Assembly: GCF_024105665.1 (NCBI RefSeq)
Contig: NZ_JAAAMK010000001.1
Location: 434,001 to 498,000 of the forward strand
Length of the DNA: 64,000 bases
Source of the DNA: Aliihoeflea aestuarii
GTDB taxonomy: Bacteria; Pseudomonadota; Alphaproteobacteria; Rhizobiales; Rhizobiaceae
Direction: 5' to 3'
The notes below the pieces were generated by a model. The model did not search any database and was not told the origin of the DNA. It was given only the letters and a program-made list of their open reading frames with translations. The translations under genes and the position numbers were made by a program. Positions 52,378 to 62,600 of the stretch are shown one piece after another. Every line of letters starts with the position of its first letter. The stretch's first letter is position 1.

Positions 52378-54731
52378 CAATGTCTCGTTGCGCTCCTCAA
52401 AGCCGCCCACACCTTTTGCGGCGTGGCAGGCATGGTCAGTTCGTTCGTGCCGATCGCATCCGTGATGGCATTGATGACGGCCGGCGGAGAGCCGATCGCG
52501 CCCGCTTCCCCACACCCCTTGATGCCGAGCGGATTGCCGGGACAAGGTGTTGTCTGCGTCGAAATCCGGAACGACGGCAAATCGTCGGCGCGCGGCATGG
52601 TGTAGTCCATGAAGCTTGCCGTGATGAGCTGGCCGGTCGTCTCGTCGTATCGCGTGCCTTCCAGCAATGCCTGCCCGATGCCCTGCGCGACACCTCCATG
52701 CACCTGCCCTTCGACGATCATCGGATTGATGATGTTGCCGAAATCGTCGGCGGCGACGAACTGCACGATCTCCGTCCTGCCCGTGTCGGGATCGATCTCG
52801 ACCTCGCAGATGTAGCAGCCGGCCGGGAAGGTGAAGTTGGTCGGATCGTAAAACGCGGTTTCCTTCAGGCCCGGCTCCATGCCCTGCGGCAGGTTGTGGG
52901 CGGTATAGGCGGCAAGCGCCAGTTGGAACCAGGGAACCGTCTTGTCGGTGCCGGCGACTTTCAGTTCGCCGTTCTCGATGACGATGTCGCCTTCGTCGGC
53001 CTCCATCAGATGCGCCGCGATCTTCTTCGCCTTGGCCTCGACCTTGTCGAGCGCCTTGACGATGGCCGACATGCCGACCGCGCCGGAGCGCGAGCCGTAG
53101 GTGCCCATGCCCATCTGCACCTTGTCGGTGTCGCCGTGCACGATATTGATCGTGTCGATCCCGACGCCGAGGCGCTGCGAGACGAGCTGTGCAAAGGTCG
53201 TCTCGTGACCCTGCCCATGGCTGTGCGATCCGGTCAGGACCTCGATCGTGCCGACCGCATTGACGCGCACTTCCGCCGATTCCCACAAGCCGACGCCTGC
53301 ACCGAGCGAGCCGACGGCAGCGGACGGCGCGATGCCGCATGCCTCGATGTAGCAGCTCATGCCGATGCCGCGCAGCTTGCCGCGTCCCTTCGCTTCCTCG
53401 CGACGCTTCTCGAAACCGGCATAGTCGGCCTCCTTCAACGCCGCGTCCAGCGAGGCGGCGAAGTCGCCGGTGTCGTAGTTCATGATGACCGGCGTCTGGT
53501 GCGGGAAGGATTTGACGAAGTTCTTGCGCCGCAATTCGGCCGGCGAGACGCCGAGCTGACGCGCGGCCGTCTCCATCGTGCGCTCCAGCACATAGGTCGC
53601 TTCCGGCCGCCCTGCCCCGCGATAGGCGTCAACCGGAGCGGTGTTGGTATAAACCGCACGCACGTTTCCGTAGATCGCCGGAATGTCGTACTGGCCGGAC
53701 AGCAGCGTGGCGTAGAGATAGGTCGGCGTTGCCGATGAGAACAGCGACATATAGGCGCCAAGATTGGCGATGGTGTCGACCTTCAGCCCGACGATCCTGT
53801 GGTCCGCGTCAAAGCCCATCTTCACCTTGGTATGGTGGTCGCGGCCATGCGCGTCGGTCAGGAAGCTCTCTGTGCGGTCGGCGACCCATTTGACCGGCAC
53901 ACCGGTCTTCTTCGACGCCCACAGGCAGACGATCTCTTCGGGATAGATATAAATCTTGGAGCCGAAGCCGCCGCCGACATCGGGTGCGATGACGCGCAGC
54001 TTGTTTTCCGGCGCGACATTGTAGAACGCGCTCATGACGAGGCGCGCGACATGCGGGTTCTGCGAGGTCGTCCAGCAAGTGTAGTGGTCTTCGGCCTTGT
54101 TGTAGTGCCCAAGCGCGGCGCGCGGCTCCATCGCGTTCGGCACCAGCCGGTTGTTGACGATCTCGAGTTCGACGGTATGCGCGGCAGAAGCCAGCGCCGT
54201 GTCGGTCGCCGCCTCGTCGCCCAAGCCCCAGTCGAAGATCAGATTGCCCTCGGCTTCGGGATGAAGCTGCGGCGCTCCACCTTCGAGCGCGGCCGGCGCT
54301 TCGGTCACCGCGTCGAGTTCGGCGTAGTCGACCTCGACGGCCTCGGCCGCATCGCGCGCCTGACCTTTCGTCTCGGCCACCACGATCGCGACCGCATCGC
54401 CGACATAGCGCACGCGATCGACGGCGAGCGGCGACCATGCGCCCATCTTCATGGGCGATCCGTCTTTGGAATGAACCATCCAGCCGCAAATGAGATTGCC
54501 GATGCCGTCGGCCTTGATCTGCTTGCCGACAAGGACGTCGATCACGCCCGGCATCGCCCGAGCCGCCTCGACGTCGATTCCCTTGATCTGCGCATGTGCG
54601 TGCGGCGAGCGCACGAAGGCGGCATGCTTCATGCCGGGAACGACCATGTCGTCGACATAGCGTCCCGCACCTGTGATGAATCGCTTGTCTTCCTTGCGCG
54701 CCACGCGGGCGCCGATGCCTTCGATACCCAT
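52377..54731 (-). CDS. Molybdopterin-binding catalytic subunit of molybdenum hydroxylase (CoxL-like, form II)
   Basis: A 784-aa large subunit of the xanthine dehydrogenase/CO dehydrogenase family. The active-site loop is [13 protein letters not shown], the form II signature; true CO dehydrogenases (form I) have AYRCSFR instead, so CO oxidation is unlikely to be the main activity. The catalytic Glu is in [15 protein letters not shown] near the C-terminus. The ATG at 54731 is used because a GGAGGAG site is correctly spaced for it and too close for the ATG six bases upstream. The substrate is unknown. Confidence 0.92.
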   Translation of the reverse strand: MGIEGIGARVARKEDKRFITGAGRYVDDMVVPGMKHAAFVRSPHAHAQIKGIDVEAARAMPGVIDVLVGKQIKADGIGNLICGWMVHSKDGSPMKMGAWSPLAVDRVRYVGDAVAIVVAETKGQARDAAEAVEVDYAELDAVTEAPAALEGGAPQLHPEAEGNLIFDWGLGDEAATDTALASAAHTVELEIVNNRLVPNAMEPRAALGHYNKAEDHYTCWTTSQNPHVARLVMSAFYNVAPENKLRVIAPDVGGGFGSKIYIYPEEIVCLWASKKTGVPVKWVADRTESFLTDAHGRDHHTKVKMGFDADHRIVGLKVDTIANLGAYMSLFSSATPTYLYATLLSGQYDIPAIYGNVRAVYTNTAPVDAYRGAGRPEATYVLERTMETAARQLGVSPAELRRKNFVKSFPHQTPVIMNYDTGDFAASLDAALKEADYAGFEKRREEAKGRGKLRGIGMSCYIEACGIAPSAAVGSLGAGVGLWESAEVRVNAVGTIEVLTGSHSHGQGHETTFAQLVSQRLGVGIDTINIVHGDTDKVQMGMGTYGSRSGAVGMSAIVKALDKVEAKAKKIAAHLMEADEGDIVIENGELKVAGTDKTVPWFQLALAAYTAHNLPQGMEPGLKETAFYDPTNFTFPAGCYICEVEIDPDTGRTEIVQFVAADDFGNIINPMIVEGQVHGGVAQGIGQALLEGTRYDETTGQLITASFMDYTMPRADDLPSFRISTQTTPCPGNPLGIKGCGEAGAIGSPPAVINAITDAIGTNELTMPATPQKVWAALRSATRH

Positions 54732-54765
54732 GAACATTCTCCTCCCAGAGCGTTGCGATACGAGG

Positions 54766-54849
54766 CAGGGAACAAGGGAGAAGGGAAAGAGGGAAGATCA
54801 ACCAGCGTTTAACGTGCCTTCCCTACTCCCTTTTCCCGTTTGCCCTTCC

Positions 54850-54851
<2 letters not shown>
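54766..54851. repeat. Purine-tract inverted repeat between coxS- and coxL-type genes
   Basis: The plus strand carries a purine run (54766-54796, AGGGAACAAGGGAGAAGGGA onward) and, 20 bases later, a pyrimidine run (54817-54851, CTTCCCTACTCCCTTTTCCC onward) that pairs with it imperfectly over about 30 bases. It is the counterpart of the element at 52315-52377 in the other operon gap. Confidence 0.55.
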
Positions 54852-55341
<490 letters not shown>

Positions 55342-55577
55342 GCGTGCTCCTCCGGTTATGCTTGTCGAGAGACAATCAAGGAAACTCTAACGCAGCTTGG
55401 CCAAGAGTCCATGCCGCTCATGACGACTGCCACCAAGGTCGCATCACTTCGTCGATATCGCGCCGGCGCGCGGGACGACGTTCCGTCAAACATTTGCGCG
55501 CGAAGACGCTTGAATTCGGAAACCGATAAAGCTATCAAGCGCTCGCTTACGGGAGTCGCCTGCCGACTGCCCGACGG

Positions 55578-55653
55578 GCCGCTTTAGCTCAGTTGGTAGA
55601 GCACATCATTCGTAATGATGGGGTCAGGTGTTCGAGTCACCTAAGCGGCACCA
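55578..55653 (+). tRNA. tRNA-Thr(CGT)
   Basis: Acceptor GCCGCTT pairs with AAGCGGC, the D arm is GCTCAGTTGGTAGAGC, the anticodon arm ATCATTCGTAATGAT has CGT in the loop, and the T arm is CAGGTGTTCGAGTCACCT. The 3' end A-CCA is encoded. Total length is 76 nt. It reads ACG codons. The gap before it (55342-55577) shows no gene. Confidence 0.97.
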
Positions 55654-55745
55654 CTTCCCAGCCAGGCGAAGTCAAAAATGCGCATGACCGGGCCACCGCC
55701 GGCCACGACTTTTTGGACAAGTTGGGGCCGAAGCCCCGAAGACCC

Positions 55746-57260
55746 CTATCTCAGATCACACTCCAGGAGGGCTTCCGGCAGGTTCTGATAGGCGACCGGG
55801 CGCGTGAAGCGGCGAATCGACAGCGTGCCCACCGACGTCGCGCCAAAATTCGTCGAAGCGGGATAGGGTCCGCCGTGAACCATGGAATCGACCACTTCGA
55901 CGCCTGTGGGAAAACCGTTGACCAGCACGCGGCCGGCCTTGCGTTCGAGAATTGGAAGCAAGCGGCGGGCGGCAGGCAGGTCGCCGTCGTCCATATGCAG
56001 CGTCGCGGTGAGCTGGCCACTGAAATTGCGGGCAAGCGTCTCCATCTCGGCGAGAGAACCGACCCTGACGACGAGCCCGAGCGGTCCGAAAACTTCCTCT
56101 CCAAGTCCGTGGTCGGCAAGAAACGCTTCGCCCTTCACCTCGAGCAGGCTCGGCGAGACGATTCGTCCCTCGGTTTCGGTGACCAGAACCGGTTTCACCG
56201 CATTGCTGCCGGTGAAACGGGCCTGGCCGTCACGATAAGCCTGCGCAATGCCGTCCGTGAGCATCGTTTGCGGCGCGACTTTTTCAAGCGCCTTCGCGGT
56301 GGCCGAAACGAAACGGTCGGCGTCGGCGCCTTCGACGACGACCGCGACGCCCGGATTGGTGCAGAACTGCCCCGCCCCCATCGTCAGCGAACCGGCCCAA
56401 CCCGCACCGAGACTGTCAGCCCGCGCGCCGATCGCATCGGGCAGCACGAACATCGGATTGACGGAACCCAGTTCTCCGAAAAACGGGATAGGCTCGGGCC
56501 GCGCCGCGCAAAGATCGAAGAGCGCGCGTCCACCGCGCAGGGATCCGGTAAAGCTGACCGCCTTGATAAAGGGATGCTTTACCAGCGCCTCGCCGACGCT
56601 GCGATCCCCGCCCTGGACGAGGCTGAACACACCGGCCGGCATGCCACAGGCGCTTCGCGCGGCGTCGATTGCTTCGGCGACGATCTCGCCGGTGCCGGGG
56701 TGGGCCGAATGCCCCTTCACGACGACCGGGCAGCCGGCCGCAAGCGCGGCTGCGGTATCGCCGCCGGCCGTGGAGAAAGCGAGCGGGAAGTTCGAAGCAC
56801 CGAAAACGGCCACGGGGCCGATGGGACGCTGCATCATGCGAATCTCCGGGCGCGGCGCAGGCTGACGATCCGGCTCAGCTACATCCACGCGCCGATCGAG
56901 GTAGTCGCCTTTCAAAATGTGATCGGCGAACAGGCGAAGCTGGCCCGTGGTGCGTCCACGTTCGCCATTGAGCCGCGCTTCGGGAAGACCCGTTTCCTGC
57001 GTGCCGATTTCCGTGATCGACGCCGCCCGCACCTCGATCTCGTCGGCGATGGCGTTGAGGAAAGCCGCGCGCTGCTCGCGCGTGGTGGCAGCATAGGCCT
57101 CGAAGCTGGCTTCGGCGGCATCGCACGCCCGCGCGACCTGTTCGGGCGTCCCTACGCCGAAATTATGAGAGGGGCCGTGCGCGGGATCGGAGGTGAAGGT
57201 CGCATCGCTTGCAACCCATTCGCCGGCGATGAGGTGCCGGCCGGTGGGGGTGTAGCTCAT
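55746..57260 (-). CDS. 2,5-dioxovalerate (alpha-ketoglutarate semialdehyde) dehydrogenase
   Basis: A 504-aa aldehyde dehydrogenase converting alpha-ketoglutarate semialdehyde to alpha-ketoglutarate. Motifs are FGASNFPLAFSTAGGDTAAA (NADP region), VKHPFIKAVSFTGSLRGGRA, catalytic Glu in PFFGELGSVNPMFV and the nucleophile Cys in MGAGQFCTNPGVAVVVEG. The FGASNFPLAFSTAGGD segment is typical of KGSADH, which ends non-phosphorylative pentose and glucarate pathways. It lies 24 bases after the RraA-like gene, in the same operon as the dehydratase. Confidence 0.9.
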   Translation of the reverse strand: MSYTPTGRHLIAGEWVASDATFTSDPAHGPSHNFGVGTPEQVARACDAAEASFEAYAATTREQRAAFLNAIADEIEVRAASITEIGTQETGLPEARLNGERGRTTGQLRLFADHILKGDYLDRRVDVAEPDRQPAPRPEIRMMQRPIGPVAVFGASNFPLAFSTAGGDTAAALAAGCPVVVKGHSAHPGTGEIVAEAIDAARSACGMPAGVFSLVQGGDRSVGEALVKHPFIKAVSFTGSLRGGRALFDLCAARPEPIPFFGELGSVNPMFVLPDAIGARADSLGAGWAGSLTMGAGQFCTNPGVAVVVEGADADRFVSATAKALEKVAPQTMLTDGIAQAYRDGQARFTGSNAVKPVLVTETEGRIVSPSLLEVKGEAFLADHGLGEEVFGPLGLVVRVGSLAEMETLARNFSGQLTATLHMDDGDLPAARRLLPILERKAGRVLVNGFPTGVEVVDSMVHGGPYPASTNFGATSVGTLSIRRFTRPVAYQNLPEALLECDLR

Positions 57261-57284
57261 TGGGTAACCTTTCGTTCGGGTGGC

Positions 57285-58010
57285 TCAGCGTCCAGCCTTT
57301 TCGCGCCATTCGGCGAATTTCTTCTGGTTGTCTTCCTTCGTCGATGGATAGAGGCCGATGATCGATGCGCCCGCCTGAACCTGTTCGAGAACGAAATCCT
57401 CGAAGCTCTCCATGCCGGTGCATTCGGCGGCGATCTCGTCTGCAAGATGGGCGGGGATGACCATCACCCCATCGCCGTCGCCGAGCATCACGTCGCCCGG
57501 AAACACCGGTGCGTCGCCGCAGGAGATCGGAACGTTGAGGTCGAGCGCCTCGTGCAATGTGAGATTGGTCGGCGCGCTCGGGCGCTGGTGGTAGGCCGGC
57601 ATGTCGAGTTTGCCGATGCCTTCGGCGTCGCGGAACCCGCCGTCGGAGACGACGCCGGCGCATCCGCGCATCGCCAGTCGCGTGATCAGGATCGAGCCGG
57701 CCGACGCGGCGCGCGCATCCTTGCGGCTGTCCATCACCAGCACATGGCCGGGAGGGCACCGTTCCATCGCCACACGCTGCGGATGGTCGGCGTTGCGGAA
57801 AACTTCGATCGGGTTGCGGTCCTCGCGGGCGGGAATGTAGCGCAGGGTGAAGGCCTGACCGACCATGGTCGTGCCTTTCCAGTTGATCGGCGATACGCCC
57901 TGGATGAACTGGTTGCGCAGCCCGCGCTTGAACAGTGCCGTGGCAACGGAAGCGGTTGAAATCTTCGACAGCTTGGCGCGGGTTTCGTCGGAAAGCGTAT
58001 AGTCGTTCAT
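57285..58010 (-). CDS. RraA-like family protein
   Basis: A 241-aa protein of the RraA/demethylmenaquinone methyltransferase-like fold. The signature is GSILITRLAMRGCAGVVSDG with GGFRDAEGIGKLDMPAY, where the Arg-Asp pair corresponds to the metal and oxaloacetate site of HMG/CHA aldolases. RraA of E. coli inhibits RNase E, but members of this longer type occur with sugar-acid genes and are probably enzymes, lyases or aldolases. ATG at 58010 is preferred (GACGAG before it). It lies between the dehydratase and KGSADH genes. Confidence 0.85.
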   Translation of the reverse strand: MNDYTLSDETRAKLSKISTASVATALFKRGLRNQFIQGVSPINWKGTTMVGQAFTLRYIPAREDRNPIEVFRNADHPQRVAMERCPPGHVLVMDSRKDARAASAGSILITRLAMRGCAGVVSDGGFRDAEGIGKLDMPAYHQRPSAPTNLTLHEALDLNVPISCGDAPVFPGDVMLGDGDGVMVIPAHLADEIAAECTGMESFEDFVLEQVQAGASIIGLYPSTKEDNQKKFAEWREKAGR

Positions 58011-58049
58011 CTCGTCTCGCATCGGTTGGAAGGTGGAAAGGGCTGCGGC

Positions 58050-59789
58050 CTAGTTGATGACCGGCTCGTCGACCGGCCTGCCATATTCGGTGCGCAGGAA
58101 ATCGAAGTCGCATCCTTTGTCGGCCTGTTCGATATGTTTGGTGAACATGAAGCCGTAGCCACGTTCGTAACGTGGCGGCGGGGCGACCCATTCCGCGCGT
58201 CGCCGCGCGATCTCGTCCTCGTCGACGCGCATGTCCAGACGGCGGGCCGGGATGTCGAGCTCGACCATATCGCCCGTCTTGAGCAAAGCCAGCGGCCCGC
58301 CGACATAGGCTTCCGGGGCCGCATGCAGCACGCACGCCCCGAACGACGTACCCGACATGCGCGCATCGGAAATACGCACCATGTCGCGCAGGCCGAGCTT
58401 GAGCAACGCTTTGGGCATCGGGATCATACCCCATTCGGGCATGCCCGGCCCGCCTTGCGGACCGGCATTACGCAGAACGAGCACGGTATCCGGCGTCATC
58501 GGGTAGTCGGGATCGTCGATGATCTTCTTCAGTTCGGCATAGCTGTCGGCGACGAGTGCCGGGCCTGTGTGCTTGTGGAATTTCGGATCGCACGCGGCTG
58601 GCTTGATGACCGCGCCGTCCGGGCACAGATTGCCCTTCAGAACCGCCAGCGAGCCCTCATGGTAGACCGGGTTCGAGAGTGGGCGGATGACGTCCTCGTT
58701 GAAGATCTTCACCTTGTCGAGCCCGTCGGTCAGCGGCTTGCCGGTCACGGTAATCGCGCTTTCGTCGAGCCGGTCGCCCAGTTGCTTCATCAGCGCGCGC
58801 AGACCGCCGGCATAGAAGAAATCTTCCATGAGGTAGGTCTGGCCGGACGGACGGATATTGGCGATGACCGGCGTGGCGCGTCCGACGCGGTCGAGGTCAT
58901 CCAGTTCGAGTGGCACGCCTGCGCGCCGTGCCATGGCGATCAAGTGGATGATCGCGTTTGTCGAGCAGCCGGTCGCCATGGCGACCGTAACGGCATTGCG
59001 CACGGCGGCGGGCGTGATGATCTTGTCGGGCGTCAAATCCTCCCAGATCATCTCGATGATGCGCCGGCCGCATTGGGTGGACATGCGCTGATGGTTGGCG
59101 TCGGCGGCGGGAATGGACGACGCGCCGGGCAGCGTCAGTCCCATCGCCTCGGCAATGGCGGTCATGGTGGAGGCGGTTCCCATGGTCATGCAATGGCCAT
59201 AGGAGCGCGCGATGCCGCCTTCGATGCCCTGCCATTCCTCCTGCGAGATGGTTCCGGCGCGTCGCTCGTCCCAATATTTGAAGCCGTCCGTACCCGAACC
59301 CAGCGCCTTGCCTGCATAATTGCCCCGCAGCATCGGCCCGGCCGGCAGGAAGACGAACGGCAGCCCCATCGAGACCGCGCCCATCACGAGGCCGGGCGTG
59401 GTCTTGTCGCAGCCGCCCATCAGAACGGCTCCGTCGACCGGGTGGCTGCGCAAAAGCTCCTCGGTCTCCATCGCCAGCATGTTGCGATAGAGCATGGTCG
59501 TCGGCTTGACGAAGTTCTCCGACAGCGACAGCGCCGGAAGCTCCATGGGAAATCCGCCGGCCTGCAAGACGCCGCGCTTGACCCATTCCACGCGGTCCTT
59601 GAAGTGCATGTGGCAGGGCTGGGCGTCCGACCAGGTGTTGAGGATGGCAACGATCGGCTTGCCTTCCCAATCCTCGGGATCATAGCCCATCTGCATGGTA
59701 CGCGAGCGGTGTCCGAAGGAGCGCTGGTCGTCCGGAACCATCCAGCGCGCCGAGCGCAGCGACGCCGGGGATTTTCTTGTCATCGACAT
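58050..59789 (-). CDS. IlvD/Edd-family sugar-acid dehydratase (L-arabinonate dehydratase-like)
   Basis: A 579-aa iron-sulphur dehydratase. Cluster and substrate motifs are NTWSDAQPCHMHFKDRVEW (Cys), GAVLMGGCDKTTPGLVMG (Cys), GHCMTMGTASTMTAIAEA (Cys) and GSGTDGFKYWDERRAG. The C-terminal domain has RISDARMSGTSFGACVLH. The sequence is closest in type to L-arabinonate dehydratases of rhizobia (sugar-acid branch) rather than to dihydroxyacid dehydratase. It removes water from aldonates to give 2-keto-3-deoxy acids. It is followed by RraA-like and KGSADH genes. Confidence 0.92.
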   Translation of the reverse strand: MSMTRKSPASLRSARWMVPDDQRSFGHRSRTMQMGYDPEDWEGKPIVAILNTWSDAQPCHMHFKDRVEWVKRGVLQAGGFPMELPALSLSENFVKPTTMLYRNMLAMETEELLRSHPVDGAVLMGGCDKTTPGLVMGAVSMGLPFVFLPAGPMLRGNYAGKALGSGTDGFKYWDERRAGTISQEEWQGIEGGIARSYGHCMTMGTASTMTAIAEAMGLTLPGASSIPAADANHQRMSTQCGRRIIEMIWEDLTPDKIITPAAVRNAVTVAMATGCSTNAIIHLIAMARRAGVPLELDDLDRVGRATPVIANIRPSGQTYLMEDFFYAGGLRALMKQLGDRLDESAITVTGKPLTDGLDKVKIFNEDVIRPLSNPVYHEGSLAVLKGNLCPDGAVIKPAACDPKFHKHTGPALVADSYAELKKIIDDPDYPMTPDTVLVLRNAGPQGGPGMPEWGMIPMPKALLKLGLRDMVRISDARMSGTSFGACVLHAAPEAYVGGPLALLKTGDMVELDIPARRLDMRVDEDEIARRRAEWVAPPPRYERGYGFMFTKHIEQADKGCDFDFLRTEYGRPVDEPVIN

Positions 59790-59805
59790 AATTATCCCTC
59801 CGGGC

Positions 59806-60672
59806 TCAGCCCTTCATGCCCCATTTGGCGATCGTCCTGCGCTCGATGGTCTGGAAGATCACGTTCTCCACGAAAAGACCGATGATGATGACCGTCAAAA
59901 GCCCCGCGAAGACATCCGGTATGCGAAGCAGGTTGCGGTTCTCGAAGATGAACCAGCCAAGGCCGCCCTGACCCGAAGAGACCCCGAAGACCAACTCGGC
60001 GGCGATCAATGTACGCCAGGCGAAGGCCCAGCCGATCTTGAGGCCGGTCAGGATCGAGGGGAACGCCGCTGGAATCAGGATTTTGATCACGTAGGGAATC
60101 CCGCGCAACTCGTAATTCGCCCCGACCATGCGCAATGTCTGCGAGACGCTGGTGAAGCCTGTATGGGTGTTGAGCGCCACGGCCCACAGCACCGAATGGA
60201 TCAGCACGAAGACAAGCGATGCCGGTCCCAGGCCGAACCAGATCAGCGCCAGCGGCAAAAGCGAGATGGCCGGCAACGGATTGAACATGGCCGTCATCGT
60301 TTCCAGGAAGTCCGTTCCGATGCGGGTATTGATCGCCAGAACGGTGAGTACGGCCGCAAGAATCGTGCCGATCGCATAGCCGGTCAGCAGGATCTTGAGC
60401 GTCGTCCACATGCGGTTGGGCAGCGTGCCATCCATCGTGCGCCGGTACAGCGCCTGAAACGTATCGCTCAGGGTCGGGAACAGCAGCGGATTGTTGAGAT
60501 AGGTCGCATAGAGTTGCCAGGCGATGGCCAGGACGAGGATGATCGCCGTCTTGCGCACCGCGCCGACGCGCCAGATCATCTCCACAGTGCCGAGCTGTCG
60601 TTCGACCTGTCCGAATTGCCCGGAACGGGCGGCGGCAGATTCGTCCGCCATGACGAACTCAACCTTGGACAT
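59806..60672 (-). CDS. ABC transporter permease, NitT/TauT type
   Basis: A 288-aa inner-membrane protein with about six helices and a binding-protein-dependent transport domain: SVLWAVALNTHTGFTSVSQT, RIP-type EAA loop (ELRGIPYVIKILIPAAFPSI) and GLKIGWAFAWRTLIAAELV. It resembles SsuC/TauC. The start at ATG 60672 (MSKVEFVMAD) overlaps the ATPase gene end by 14 bases. It belongs with the following dehydratase gene (17-base gap), linking uptake to catabolism. Confidence 0.9.
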   Translation of the reverse strand: MSKVEFVMADESAAARSGQFGQVERQLGTVEMIWRVGAVRKTAIILVLAIAWQLYATYLNNPLLFPTLSDTFQALYRRTMDGTLPNRMWTTLKILLTGYAIGTILAAVLTVLAINTRIGTDFLETMTAMFNPLPAISLLPLALIWFGLGPASLVFVLIHSVLWAVALNTHTGFTSVSQTLRMVGANYELRGIPYVIKILIPAAFPSILTGLKIGWAFAWRTLIAAELVFGVSSGQGGLGWFIFENRNLLRIPDVFAGLLTVIIIGLFVENVIFQTIERRTIAKWGMKG

Positions 60673-61483
60673 GAGAATGCTCCTCGACGGCTTCGGAGAA
60701 CAGGAGATCGTGAATGCGCTTTTCGAGCGCAGCGGCCTCTGTCGTATCGGATTTGGCCGCATCGACATTGCGCACCTCGGCCTTGACGCGGCCCGGATGG
60801 GGCGACAACAGCAGAATGCGATTGGAAATCTTGATCGCCTCGGCAATGGAGTGGGTGACGAAAATCACCGTGAACCGCGTCTCGTCCCACAATTGCAGCA
60901 ATTCGTCCTGCATCTGCCGGCGGGTCAGCGCGTCGAGCGCGGCGAAAGGCTCGTCCATCAGGAGCACGTCGGGCTGCATGGCCATGCCGCGGGCGATCGC
61001 CACGCGCTGCTTCATGCCGCCCGAAAGCGTGTGCGGATAGCTGTCAATGGCGCGCGTCAGCTTGACCTTGTCGATATAGTGACGCGCTCGCTCCTCCGCT
61101 TCGCGGCGGCGCATCCGGCCCGTGGCGAGCAGCGGAAACATTACGTTCTCAAGCACCGTCTTCCATGGCGGGAGCTGGTCGAATTCCTGAAATACCATCA
61201 TGCGATCCGCACCGGGACGCACGACCGGGCGGCCGGCCACGCGGATCGAGCCGCTCGTGGGCTTCATGTAACCGCCAATGGCTTTCAGGAGCGTTGATTT
61301 TCCACAGCCCGAAGGCCCCAGAAGGACAAAGCGGTCAGATTGCTCGACCGAAAAGCTGACGCTCTCGGTCGCCGTCACCAGAAGGCTCGACGTCTTGTAC
61401 TGAAGAGTGACACTGTCGACATCGACGAGCGTCCCGGCGGGCGCGGACGCCTCATTCGCAATTTTGTTCAGTTCTGCCACCAT
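60659..61483 (-). CDS. ABC transporter ATP-binding protein, NitT/TauT type
   Basis: A 274-aa ATPase with Walker A LLGPSGCGKSTLLKA, signature HTLSGGMKQRVAIARGMA, Walker B VLLMDEPFAALDALTRR and the switch His in FVTHSIAEAI. The architecture is that of SsuB/TauB. The ATG at 61483 (MVAELNKIAN) has GACGGGAC upstream; an ATG 15 bases earlier is less likely. It lies between the substrate-binding and permease genes. Confidence 0.93.
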   Translation of the reverse strand: MVAELNKIANEASAPAGTLVDVDSVTLQYKTSSLLVTATESVSFSVEQSDRFVLLGPSGCGKSTLLKAIGGYMKPTSGSIRVAGRPVVRPGADRMMVFQEFDQLPPWKTVLENVMFPLLATGRMRRREAEERARHYIDKVKLTRAIDSYPHTLSGGMKQRVAIARGMAMQPDVLLMDEPFAALDALTRRQMQDELLQLWDETRFTVIFVTHSIAEAIKISNRILLLSPHPGRVKAEVRNVDAAKSDTTEAAALEKRIHDLLFSEAVEEHSHVQG

Positions 61484-61546
61484 TGTCCCGTCTCGCATGA
61501 GATTGAAAAACGGCCGGCGCGGGTCGCGCCAACCGCACTTGAGGTC

Positions 61547-62548
61547 TCAGTTTCCGTCCAGATCGGCGGATTCGGGCAGGTAGTAGTCGGTCCACGCCTC
61601 TGGCATGTTGTTCAGCGTGCCGATCTTGTGGAGATGCTCGGCAAAGCGCATCGTGCCCTGCGGCTGCATGAGGAAATCCATCATGTGCGGCTGGTCCATG
61701 ATCGCGACCAGTTCGGCCAGATCGGTCTGGTCGCCGGAGATGTCCTTGTACATCTGGAGCGCCGCTTCCACATCCTCGTTGATGAAGTCGATGGCTTCGG
61801 CGGTGGCGTCGCGAATGGCTTTCACGATCACCGGATTGTCCTCGGCGAAGTCGACGGTCGTGAAGAAGGTCGCCTGCGTCAGCGGTCCGCCGATAATATC
61901 GCGCGAACTCGCCACCTGATGCGCGCCGTTCTCCAGGGCCAGATACTGAAAGGGTGGCGATGAGAAGTGGTTGCGCACCTCGTGCTGCGCGTTGGAAAGG
62001 GCAGCAAGCGCGTCCGGGTGGCCCATCTGCACCGTCAGGGGATCGAAGTGGCTGACCTGATCCTCACCCAACATTTCGGCCGCCGCCATCTGGAGCAGGA
62101 TCGCCTGCGTCGACACGCCCACGGTGGGCACCGCGATGCGGTCGTCCGTGCCGAAATCCTCGAGCGACGTGATGTCGGGATCGACGGAAACGAGCAGCGC
62201 CGGCTGCGCCGAGCTGGCGGTGATGCCTTTGACATTGCCATTGGTGCGGTCCCAGAGCAAAAGCAAATTGCCGGTTCCCGTGTTGACGACATCCACCTGC
62301 CCGGCCAGCAATGCATCGGTCTGCGCGCCGCCACCGCTGAACATGCGCCACTCGACAGTGACGCCTTCGACGCCCGCTTCCGCAGCGTGCTTTTCGATCA
62401 GGTTCTCGGTCTCCATCACATGGCTGGCCAGGTAAAGGATACCGGGCTGGCGGGTGATCGAAATGTCGGTTTTGGCTTGGGCGAACGCGGCAGTGCTCAT
62501 CGAAGCGAGCATCGCCGTTGCCAGCGCCGTCATGGTCGCTGTCTTCAT
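61547..62548 (-). CDS. ABC transporter substrate-binding protein, NMT1/SsuA-like
   Basis: A 333-aa secreted protein (signal peptide ending ...STAAFAQAKTD). It has NMT1/SsuA-type features: ITRQPGILYLASHVMETEN, VTVEWRMFSGGGAQTDALLA and a VDVVNTGTGNLLLLWDRTNG substrate loop. Such proteins bind aliphatic sulphonates, nitrate or small organic molecules; here the neighbours suggest a sugar acid or related hydroxy acid. It is the first gene of the catabolic operon, divergent from the GntR gene with the palindrome at 62601. Confidence 0.9.
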   Translation of the reverse strand: MKTATMTALATAMLASMSTAAFAQAKTDISITRQPGILYLASHVMETENLIEKHAAEAGVEGVTVEWRMFSGGGAQTDALLAGQVDVVNTGTGNLLLLWDRTNGNVKGITASSAQPALLVSVDPDITSLEDFGTDDRIAVPTVGVSTQAILLQMAAAEMLGEDQVSHFDPLTVQMGHPDALAALSNAQHEVRNHFSSPPFQYLALENGAHQVASSRDIIGGPLTQATFFTTVDFAEDNPVIVKAIRDATAEAIDFINEDVEAALQMYKDISGDQTDLAELVAIMDQPHMMDFLMQPQGTMRFAEHLHKIGTLNNMPEAWTDYYLPESADLDGN

Positions 62549-62600
62549 CTCATTACCTCCCTTGGTCGTTCTTCTCCCTGAAAGAACGATGTGTAAAAAG

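Noticed and set aside
52377-54731. Aerobic CO dehydrogenase (form I) annotation for the large subunit
   Set aside because: The active-site loop is AYRGAGR; the CO-specific Cys loop AYRCSFR is absent.
55724-55737. GGGGC-CGAA-GCCCC hairpin after the KGSADH gene as terminator
   Set aside because: Short stem without a U-tract on the relevant strand; too weak to call.
55593-57959. 788-codon plus-strand frame opposite the KGSADH and RraA-like genes
   Set aside because: It starts inside tRNA-Thr and crosses two well-supported genes; no recognisable domain.
57285-58010. RNase E inhibitor RraA
   Set aside because: The protein is about 80 residues longer than E. coli RraA and lies inside a sugar-acid operon; an enzymatic role is more likely.
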